Shown in pieces: positions 1 through 6,266 of a stretch of 9,491 bases of DNA (position 1 is its first letter; the number at the start of each line of letters is the position of its first letter). The notes under the pieces were generated by a model. The model had not been told where the DNA came from and did no database searches. It was given only the letters and a program-made list of their open reading frames with translations. This DNA is from an uncultured Holosporaceae bacterium (lineage in GTDB: Bacteria > Pseudomonadota > Alphaproteobacteria > CAISOG01), in NCBI GenBank assembly GCA_903887035.1, contig CAISOG010000119.1, forward strand, positions 1 through 9,491, in the 5' to 3' direction. The translations under genes and the position numbers were made by a program.

Positions 1-312
1 TATGGCAAGTGGAGCAAAAGTGTTGCTAAAGCCTAATCCATTACTGCTACTTCCATTACTGTAATAAATTCTGTTGACACTCGTCAAATTTTCTTGATTG
101 ACTGGTCTATCACCGTTATTGTCTGTTTCTTGGATAATGTGGTCACGAATAATCGCTTCTTGTTCTTCAATAGTTTTCCCATCAGTAAAATTATACTGAT
201 AGGCAACCATGTAAAGTTGGCCTTTATGGCATAATGCGTAGGCAACCAAAGCCTGGCTGTATGTAGGCTTCTGAGTTGTAACGGGCGAAATTTTAGGCAA
301 TTGGGCACCCAT
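1..312 (-). CDS. Unrecognised protein, N-terminal part, continues beyond the left edge
   Basis: A reading frame on the minus strand stays open from an ATG at 312-310 to the window edge, giving 104 residues with no stop. The start is well supported: AAAGGAGAT lies just upstream (about 318-326) and a good promoter lies 34 bp away. The protein starts MGAQLPKISPV, has no signal peptide or long hydrophobic segment, and reads like a soluble polar protein. Visible pieces are a hydrophobic/aromatic stretch (residues about 23-42, ALVAYALCHKGQLYMVAYQY), an acidic helix-like stretch (about 46-66) and an Asn/Ser/Gly-rich part (about 67-100) with an SNGSSSNG run. I do not recognise the family and assign no function. 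Codon use is AT-rich compared with the GC-rich genes to the right, which suggests accessory or transferred DNA. That it is a real gene is fairly certain; what it does is unknown. Confidence 0.75.
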   Translation of the reverse strand, partial: MGAQLPKISPVTTQKPTYSQALVAYALCHKGQLYMVAYQYNFTDGKTIEEQEAIIRDHIIQETDNNGDRPVNQENLTSVNRIYYSNGSSSNGLGFSNTFAPLAI

Positions 313-345
313 CACCTTATCTCCTTTTTGTATTAAAGCCATTGC

Positions 346-374
346 AATTTAACCAAATAACTTATATTTGTCAA
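346..374 (-). promoter_or_regulatory. Sigma-70 type promoter for the leftmost gene
   Basis: On the minus strand a perfect -35 box TTGACA (374-369) is followed by a 17-bp spacer and a -10 box TAAATT (351-346, 4 of 6 matches to TATAAT). Transcription would begin near 339-340, leaving a leader of about 27 nt that contains the strong Shine-Dalgarno of the gene starting at 312. Spacing, orientation and distance all agree. Confidence 0.7.
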
Positions 375-389
375 GCAAAAAATCATTGT

Positions 390-429
390 GGGTTTGGGGT
401 GGTTGTTGGGGCGGGAATGGGATGGGGGG
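390..429 (+). other. G-run cluster (potential G-quadruplex) upstream of the CPBP gene
   Basis: Six runs of three or more G lie within 40 bases: 390-392, 396-399, 408-411, 413-415, 419-421 and 424-429. The last four are separated by loops of only 1, 3 and 2 bases, which fits the usual G-quadruplex pattern. More G runs follow at 454-458 and 469-472. The stretch 313-611 otherwise holds no convincing gene; the frame open upstream of 612 has low-complexity Gly/Arg-rich content and no ribosome binding site. Confidence 0.5.
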
Positions 430-611
430 ACTATCATGGCGGTGCGAAAGGCAGGGGGCGGATGGCAAGGGGCTTTTCGAACGGCCAAAAGAACACGATA
501 TTCAAAAGAAATCTGGCGGTTATAGGGGCGGATGCTAAGTTTGGTTATGGGCGGCGGCTAAGGTTGGCTGCTTGGGGCGCCCGTTTGGGCGGCTGTTTAC
601 AGGGGGACGTG

Positions 612-1355
612 ATGACATTGGGCAGGATTAGCCAAAAAAACCGATGGCTGCTGATCGAGATGCTGGTGCTGTTCGGCACGCCCTTTGTGGTGTTTTCGGT
701 AAAATCGCATGGTGGCCTGTTGTTTGGCCTGTTGTTTGTTGCCCTGCTGTATGCGGTGGTGTGGCTGATGCGGCAAAAAATCGACTGGCAGCAGGAATGG
801 GCGGGGCGATGGATGGCATCCACCACCATGAGTGCCACAACCATGAGCGCCAACAGCTCTGCCACTACGCCTGCTACGATGCCCGCCAGCATGCGCGCCG
901 TGCGCCGCCGCATCATCTGTGGCATGGGATGGCGATTGGCGTTGGTGGTGGTGGCCTCGGCCGCCCTGACCCAACTGTTGGTGCCCGAACGCTTTTTAAG
1001 TTTTCCACGCCTGGCGACGGTACAGTGGATGGCGGTGATGACGTTGTACCCCATTCTATCCGCCCTGCCGCAGGAGGTTATTTTTCGGAGTTTTTTCTTT
1101 CGCCGCTATCAATCGCTGTTCCCCACCAATGTTTCGATGCTGGTGGCCAACAGTTTGGCCTTTGGCGTCACCCATCTGATTTTTCACAACTGGATTGCCC
1201 CCACCCTGTCGGTCGTGGCGGGGGTAATGTTGGCCAGAGCCTATCAGCAGCATCGATCCTTAGGGCTGGTATGGGCGGAACATGCGCTGTACGGCTGCAT
1301 CGTCTTTACCATTGGCCTAGGCTGGTTTTTCTATCACGGATCGAATGGCGGTTAG
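612..1355 (+). CDS. CPBP-family (CAAX protease/bacteriocin-processing-like) intramembrane protein
   Basis: A 247-residue membrane protein of the CPBP/Rce1 family, whose members are intramembrane proteases or related membrane proteins; the substrate cannot be told. The frame is open from 342, but ATG 612 is chosen because AGGGGG (601-606) sits five bases before it and the protein then begins with a normal membrane segment; GTG 609 is an alternative. Hydrophobic segments are visible near residues 13-27, 34-52, 105-120, 136-152, 175-190, 195-210 and 225-240. Family motifs: motif 1 reads QEVIFR (Q154, E155, R159) where the family usually has EExxxR; motif 2 is FGVTH (F184-H188); motif 3 is HALYG (H224). 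A Ser/Thr/Met/Ala-rich linker at about 68-94 follows the second membrane segment and contains a 15-bp tandem duplication (825-854). Its stop overlaps the stop of the convergent gene. Family call good; activity uncertain. Confidence 0.8.
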   Translation: MTLGRISQKNRWLLIEMLVLFGTPFVVFSVKSHGGLLFGLLFVALLYAVVWLMRQKIDWQQEWAGRWMASTTMSATTMSANSSATTPATMPASMRAVRRRIICGMGWRLALVVVASAALTQLLVPERFLSFPRLATVQWMAVMTLYPILSALPQEVIFRSFFFRRYQSLFPTNVSMLVANSLAFGVTHLIFHNWIAPTLSVVAGVMLARAYQQHRSLGLVWAEHALYGCIVFTIGLGWFFYHGSNGG

Positions 1356-2179
1356 GCGGGCGGGCTGGTCGATTCTAGCATGGCATCGGGCACCCGCGCC
1401 TGAATCTGGGCGAACAGCGCGGCGGTGCAGCCTTTCACCAGATCGGTATCCTGGCCGCGGGTGACCACGGCGGTGTGGGGCATGCCGTCCTTTATATAGG
1501 GATAGCTGCCAATTTGCAGGCTGGGGTAGGTGGCCTGGCCGTGGGTCAGGATGTCGGCAATCTGGCTTTCGCCAACGGGGCAGCGGATGGTAAGGCTGAT
1601 AAAGGCCTGCCCCGTGCTAAGGCTGGGCAGCAGCGCCCCAACCATCGACTGAAACACCCGCGGAATGCCCGCCATCACATAAACATTGCCAATCACAAAG
1701 CCCGGCGCGGCGGAGATTGGGTTGTCGATAAGGCCGCAACCGCGTGGCAACAGGGTCATTTTGCGGCGGGCGGGGGTCAGCTGTTCCACGCTGCCGTAAA
1801 ACACCAACAGGCGATCCAGGGCGATTTGGTTCAGCTCCAACGGGCAGTCAAAGGCCATCTCCACCGCTTCAGCCGTCATGTCGTCATGGGTGGGGCCAAT
1901 GCCGCCACTGGTAAAGACCAGGCTGTATTGGCGGCTAAGTTCCTGTAAATGCCGAACAATGGTTGGGATATCATCGGCAATCACCCGACATTCTTGCAGG
2001 GCGATGCCGGCCTCCGACAGCTGCGTGGCCAAAAAGTTCAGATTTTGATCAACCGTGCGGCCACTCAAAATCTCATTGCCGATAATCAGCAGGGCGGCGG
2101 TGACAGGGGGGCGGGCTGGGGAAAGGCTGGTCATAGAGGCGGTCATGGGACGGATAGGCGATAAGGAATTGCTGGTCAC
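1352..2179 (-). CDS. CinA/MoaB-type molybdopterin-binding domain protein
   Basis: A protein of up to 275 residues with a MoCF_biosynth (molybdopterin-binding) domain, as in the N-terminal half of CinA and in MoaB/Mog. Motifs seen: GNEILSG (residues 34-40), the hallmark SGGIGPTHDD (91-100), NPISAAPGF (153-161) and AGIPRVF (170-176). The C-terminal amidase domain of full-length CinA is absent, so this is the short single-domain form, often annotated as competence/damage-inducible protein A-like; its true biochemical role is not settled. The longest start is GTG 2179, but ATG 2146 and ATG 2134 are equally possible and fit the conserved part better, since residues 1-25 are low-complexity Ser/Pro/Thr; none has a clear Shine-Dalgarno. 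It converges on the CPBP gene with stop codons sharing bases 1353-1354, and diverges from rpoN. Confidence 0.85.
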   Translation of the reverse strand: MTSNSLSPIRPMTASMTSLSPARPPVTAALLIIGNEILSGRTVDQNLNFLATQLSEAGIALQECRVIADDIPTIVRHLQELSRQYSLVFTSGGIGPTHDDMTAEAVEMAFDCPLELNQIALDRLLVFYGSVEQLTPARRKMTLLPRGCGLIDNPISAAPGFVIGNVYVMAGIPRVFQSMVGALLPSLSTGQAFISLTIRCPVGESQIADILTHGQATYPSLQIGSYPYIKDGMPHTAVVTRGQDTDLVKGCTAALFAQIQARVPDAMLESTSPPA

Positions 2180-2243
2180 TGTAACGGCAAAATGGTCGGC
2201 TTGTCAGCCCTGATTGACAAGCGGGCTTGGTGGTTGAGGCTGT

Positions 2244-2285
2244 GGGGGTAGGGGGTGGCCAGGGGGGGGCAGAGGGAGATAGGGG
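2244..2285 (+). other. G-run cluster (potential G-quadruplex) in the rpoN leader
   Basis: Five G runs lie in 42 bases on the rpoN coding strand: 2244-2248 (5 G), 2251-2255 (5 G), 2262-2269 (8 G), 2274-2276 (3 G) and 2282-2285 (4 G), with intervening loops of 2, 6, 4 and 5 bases. This meets the common G3+N1-7 quadruplex rule. It occupies the 186-bp gap between the divergent CinA-like gene and rpoN, so it would lie in the promoter or leader of rpoN. Confidence 0.55.
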
Positions 2286-2365
2286 CGGCATTTACCAAGG
2301 TGAAAGATTTGTTTTGTACAGTGCAACAGTGAATGGTTCACCAGGCATGCAAAAAGGATACCAAA

Positions 2366-3874
2366 ATGGCTTTTTCCCCGAATTACGGCACTTCCCAATC
2401 CGGCGCGGCATCGGCACCCCCCCGTGGTGCGGTCATGGGGTCGGGCGGCTTTGGCATGAACCAAGTCCAAAAACAAAGTCAACAGCTGGTCTTAACCCCC
2501 CAGCTGCAACAGGCCATCAAAATTTTGCAATACAGCAATGCGGAGTTGGAAATTTTTGTCGGCGATGAGCTGAATCGCAACCCGCTGTTGGAACGGCCAC
2601 AGGAATCGACGGCCATGGCAACGGTCAGCGATGCGGATCGGCCGTTTCAACCCTCAAGCAGCGCTAGCCAACAGGCGCTGGGCGATGGATCGATGTGGCA
2701 ACGCGCCAACCGCAAATCGGCTTTTAGCGATTCGGATGACGACTGGCTGAGTCAATTAAGCCAACCAAAGCTTAGCCTGCGCGATCATTTGTCGGATCAG
2801 ATTCAAGAGATTATCGTGCATCCGCACCAATGCGTCATCGCCATGCATCTGTTGGACACGGTGGACGATGCGGGCTATATCCACGGCAGCTGGGCGGAGA
2901 TTGCCGGCACCCTGGGGGTGGATAACGACGCGGTGGAGCAGGTGTTGCACCTGTTGCAGGAATGTGAGCCGGCGGGCGTGTTTGCCCGCGATCTGGCCGA
3001 ATGTTTATCGCTGCAACTGCAGGCGAAGGAGGAGTTGACCGCCCCCTATGCCACCATGCTGAACCATTTGGATCTGGTGGCGGAGGGAAAGCTGCAACCG
3101 CTGGCCAAACTGTGCGCTGTTTCCTTGGAACAAATGAAGCAGATGGTGCAACGGCTGCGGCGGCTGAACCCCAAGCCAGGCTTGGCCTTTGGCGGCGATC
3201 CAGGGCTAAGCTTTGGGCCCGATGTGGTCATCCGCGCCGTGACCAATGGCCAGGCGGGCAACCAATTTTCGGTGGAGCTTAACCCCGATACGCTGCCCAA
3301 CGTGCTGGTCAACATCAACTATTATCAACAGGTTAAGGATCGCGCCCGCAATAAGGAGGATATGCGCTATCTGGAGGAGTGCTTGCAATCGGCCAACTGG
3401 CTGACGAAGGCAATGCACCAGCGCGCCATCACCATCATGAAGGTTGTGTCGGAAATCGTGCGGCAGCAGGAGGCGTTTTTGCAACATGGGCTGGCCTATC
3501 TGAAACCGATGACATTGAAGGATATTGCCCAGGCGGTTGAGGTGCATGAAAGCACGGTTAGTCGGGTGACCGCCAACAAAACCGCCGTGACCCCGCGCGG
3601 GATCATGAGCCTGAAGCTGTTTTTCAGCTCCAAATTGGGTGGGGAAGAAGCGGGCGGGTGGATTCACTCCGCGGGGGCGATTAAGGATCAGATTCGCAAA
3701 TTGGTGGCGGCGGAGGGGCAAACGGGCAAGATTCTGTCCGATGATACCCTGGCGGCTGAGCTGGCCAAAACGGGGGTCACCATTGCCCGCCGCACGGTGG
3801 CCAAATACCGCGAGGCTTTGGGGATTCCCGATTCCGCCCTGCGTAAACGCGCCAAGAAGCAGGTTGGTGGTTAG
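2366..3874 (+). CDS. rpoN: RNA polymerase sigma-54 factor RpoN
   Basis: Sigma-54 binds core RNA polymerase and recognises -24/-12 promoters; opening needs an AAA+ enhancer-binding protein. The 502-residue product has all parts in order: the Gln/Leu-rich activator-interacting region (about 31-76, with LTPQLQQAIKILQYS and ELNRNPLLE), an acidic linker (about 80-130), the core-binding region (about 130-300), a helix-turn-helix (about 382-405, LKDIAQAVEVHESTVSRVT) and the RpoN box ARRTVAKYR (474-482) near the C-terminus. ATG 2366 is chosen over ATG 2333 because AAAAGGA lies seven bases before it; ATG 2396, nearer the conserved region, is less likely. The first 30 residues are a Ser/Gly/Pro-rich extension without family motifs. 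The lptB gene upstream and hpf downstream, common rpoN neighbours in proteobacteria, are both missing. No damage is seen. Confidence 0.97.
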   Translation: MAFSPNYGTSQSGAASAPPRGAVMGSGGFGMNQVQKQSQQLVLTPQLQQAIKILQYSNAELEIFVGDELNRNPLLERPQESTAMATVSDADRPFQPSSSASQQALGDGSMWQRANRKSAFSDSDDDWLSQLSQPKLSLRDHLSDQIQEIIVHPHQCVIAMHLLDTVDDAGYIHGSWAEIAGTLGVDNDAVEQVLHLLQECEPAGVFARDLAECLSLQLQAKEELTAPYATMLNHLDLVAEGKLQPLAKLCAVSLEQMKQMVQRLRRLNPKPGLAFGGDPGLSFGPDVVIRAVTNGQAGNQFSVELNPDTLPNVLVNINYYQQVKDRARNKEDMRYLEECLQSANWLTKAMHQRAITIMKVVSEIVRQQEAFLQHGLAYLKPMTLKDIAQAVEVHESTVSRVTANKTAVTPRGIMSLKLFFSSKLGGEEAGGWIHSAGAIKDQIRKLVAAEGQTGKILSDDTLAAELAKTGVTIARRTVAKYREALGIPDSALRKRAKKQVGG

Positions 3875-3915
3875 GAAGCGTTGCTGGCTTTTTAAGAGGG
3901 GCAAGGGCTTTATGG

Positions 3916-3936
3916 AAAAGATTTTACAAATCTTTT
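3916..3936 (+). terminator. Perfect AT-rich hairpin after rpoN
   Basis: AAAAGATTT (3916-3924) and AAATCTTTT (3928-3936) form a perfect 9-bp inverted repeat around TAC, 42 bp after the rpoN stop. The 3' arm ends in four T. The stem is AT-rich and no long T tract follows, so it is a weak terminator candidate; it could instead be a protein-binding palindrome, since a possible -35 of the next gene overlaps its 3' arm. Confidence 0.35.
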
Positions 3937-3964
3937 AACCTTTGTCATGGTAGCATCATATAAA
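3935..3964 (+). promoter_or_regulatory. Possible promoter for the first pilin-like gene
   Basis: TTAACC (3935-3940), an 18-bp spacer and TATAAA (3959-3964) resemble a sigma-70 promoter about 75 bp before the first pilin-like gene. The -10 lies just outside the duplicated DNA, which begins near 3969, so the second copy does not have it. No clear sigma-54 site (GG-N10-GC) was found here despite the adjacent rpoN. Confidence 0.3.
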
Positions 3965-3968
3965 ATTG

Positions 3969-6266
3969 TTAGCATTTTTGTATGTGAACTGTTTTTGGTC
4001 TGTTGTTGTCCTAAGCTGCCTTAGATTGGGTTTTCTGTCATGAAATTATCGAAATCATCTGCCGTCTCAGCCCATAAACCAAGCTGTTCAAGTCATAGGA
4101 CGGTGAGGGGATGGCGCAGCAATCGCGGCTATATGTTCGCGATGATGTTGGCGATGTTGGCGTTGATGGCGGTGATGGGGGTGGGGCTGTCGCGGTTGCT
4201 GATGACCACCAAGGCGACCACCCAGATGCAAAGGACACAGGACAATAAGCAGCTGATGAACAGCCTGGTGATAACGCTTAGCAGCAAGGCGGCGGACAGT
4301 GATGGGGATTTTGTGTTGGAGCCGCCTGCCTATTCTACAGAAACAATTACAGGCTTTACCGCGCCAACCAATGGGGGATTTGTGGATACCGATGTCGCCA
4401 ACACCGATGCCTGGGGGCGGCGGTTGGGCTATTGCGCCTATGATTATGGCAGCGCGACAGCCACGGCACCAAGCGGCAAGAGTTTGTTTCGCGGCAGCAC
4501 GGACAGCAGCCCGACCGACAGTTGGGTGGCGGTGGTGGTGATCAGCGCGGGGCCCGATGGGGTAATTAACACATCCTGTCCCGCAGTGAATACAGCTGCC
4601 TCTAGCGTCGTTGCCACTGGCGACGACATGGTGGCGGCACGCAGCTATGGCGAAATGGTCAGCTTCGGTAACGCCCAAATTGCATCGACGCTAAGTGGTT
4701 TGGGAACGAACACCACCAATAAACTTTGTCGATTGGGCAGTGATGGTAAAATGATTTGTGATATTTCGACTGGGTTAAGCAGCAGCAATACAGCGGATAG
4801 ATTGTGTCGAACAGATGCTAGCGGATCGGTGGTTTGTGATGCCGAAGCTGTTAATTGTGGTTCAGGCGGCCTATCAAAATGGGTTAATGGTAAATTAGAA
4901 TGCATCAATATGAGAGCCGCTGGCTGCTATTGGAAAGCTGTGCCGAACCTATCGTACCAATGGCAATGCAATGATCCAGGTATTGAATATGTTGCTGGTA
5001 TTGGATATGAGGGGGCTGAATGGACTAACAATACAGACAATCATATTTATCCAGAAGTTGATAAAATTCTATGTTGTAAGATTCCAGGAAATCTTTAGCA
5101 TTTTTGTATGTGAACTGTTTTTGGTCTGTTCTGTTGTTGTCCTAAGTCACCTTAGATTGGGTTGTATGTCGTGAAATTATCGAAATCATTTGCCGTCTCA
5201 GCCAGTAATCCAAGTTGTGCAAGTCATAGAGCGGTGAAGAGTTGGCGCAGCAATCGCGGCTATATGTTTGCGATGATGTTGGCGATGTTGGCGTTGATGG
5301 CGGCGATGGGGGTGGGGCTGTCACGGCTGTTGATGACCACCAAGGCCACCACCCAGATGCAACGGATGCAGGATAATAAACAGCTGTTAAACAGTGTGGT
5401 GATGACACTTAGCAGCAAGGCGGCGGACAGTCTTCCCAGCACAACCAATGATAACGACAAGGTTTTGGAGCCCCCCGCTTTTTCTACTGCAGTTGTAACA
5501 GGCCTTACCGCGCCGACTAATGGCGGATTTGTGGGGACAGATGTGGCCAACACCGATGCATGGGGGCGGCGATTGGGCTATTGCGCCTATGATTATGGCA
5601 GCGCGACAGCCACGGCACCAAGCGGCAAGGGGTTGAGCCGTGGCAGCACGGACAGCAGCCCGACCGACAGTTGGGCGGCGGTGGTGGTGATCAGCGCGGG
5701 GCCAGATGGGCTAATCAACACACCCTGTCCTGCGGCGGGCACGGTGGTCTCTGACGTGGCGGCAACGGGCGACGACATGGTGGCGGCGCGCAGCTATGGC
5801 GAAATGATCAGTTTTGGTAATGCCCAAATCGCATCAACGCTAAGTGATTGGAAAACGAACACCAGCAATAAACTGTGTCGATTGGATGATGCTGGCAAAA
5901 TGAAATGCGATATTCCAACGGGGTTAAGCAGCAGCAATACAGCGAATAGGTTTTGTCGAACAGATGCTAGCGGATCAGTGGTTTGTGATACCGAAGCTGT
6001 TAATTGTGGCCCAGGTGGTCTATCTAAGTGGTATAATGGTAAGTTAGAATGCATAAATACAAGAACGGCTGGTTGTTATTGGAAGAATGTACAGGACAAT
6101 AGCCTTTATCTTTATTGTCGTGATTACACAATCGAATATGTTGCTGGTATTGGATATGAAGGTGGGATAGATAATGGCGTTAGAAAGGGAGCGTGGTCAT
6201 CTGATGTAGACAATCATAGTCATCCAGAAGTTGATCAAATTCTATGTTGTCGTCTTCCTGGAAATC
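3969..6266 (+). repeat. Tandem duplication of pilin-like gene plus leader (two units of about 1.13 and 1.17 kb)
   Basis: Unit 1 spans about 3969-5094 and unit 2 about 5095-6266. The first 36 bases are the same in both units, beginning TTAGCATTTTTGTATGTGAA. Unit 2 then has an extra CTGTT, after which the leader and coding sequence stay closely similar. Homology stops at GGAAATC (5087-5093 and 6260-6266). At 5093-5096 the first gene runs directly into leader DNA, and this junction supplies its TAG stop. The layout is that expected of a tandem duplication whose 3' breakpoint lay inside the gene. Confidence 0.85.
4040..5098 (+). CDS. Pilin-like protein with Cys-rich C-terminus, short copy
   Basis: A 352-residue protein, probably exported and assembled by a type IV pilus or type II secretion-like system. 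After a basic leader of 30 residues, an RG-YMF site (R29, G30) precedes a hydrophobic helix (about 31-50) as in prepilins, but the usual Glu at mature position 5 is missing (Met35). The core carries DAWGRR (123-128) and SAGPDG (169-174), reminiscent of the DPWG and GxDG elements of GspG-type pseudopilins. The C-terminal half is Cys-rich: C230-x9-C240, C256-x9-C266 and C273-x14-C288 look like repeated disulphide-framed units. No Shine-Dalgarno is visible before ATG 4040; the start is supported by the shared leader of the next gene. Compared with that gene it ends abruptly after PGN, its stop lying in duplicated leader DNA. It may be a functional short form or a decaying copy; the frame is intact. 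The family call is inference. Confidence 0.75.
   Translation: MKLSKSSAVSAHKPSCSSHRTVRGWRSNRGYMFAMMLAMLALMAVMGVGLSRLLMTTKATTQMQRTQDNKQLMNSLVITLSSKAADSDGDFVLEPPAYSTETITGFTAPTNGGFVDTDVANTDAWGRRLGYCAYDYGSATATAPSGKSLFRGSTDSSPTDSWVAVVVISAGPDGVINTSCPAVNTAASSVVATGDDMVAARSYGEMVSFGNAQIASTLSGLGTNTTNKLCRLGSDGKMICDISTGLSSSNTADRLCRTDASGSVVCDAEAVNCGSGGLSKWVNGKLECINMRAAGCYWKAVPNLSYQWQCNDPGIEYVAGIGYEGAEWTNNTDNHIYPEVDKILCCKIPGNL

Noticed and set aside
342..611. N-terminal extension of the CPBP frame
   Set aside because: Gly/Arg-rich low-complexity translation of a G-run-rich leader with no ribosome binding site at its start; ATG 612 has a good Shine-Dalgarno and gives a normal family length.
644..1378. Long plus-strand frame overlapping the CPBP gene
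   Set aside because: Shadow of the GC-rich CPBP gene in another frame; His/Gly/Cys-rich composition without motifs.
3206..3904. 232-residue minus-strand frame inside rpoN
   Set aside because: Antisense shadow of rpoN codon bias; no start signal and no recognisable domain.
3990..4012. Possible sigma-54 site (TTGGTC...TTGTCC) before the first pilin-like gene
   Set aside because: The GG and the expected GC are not at the required 10-base spacing and the flanks do not fit TGGCAC-N5-TTGC.
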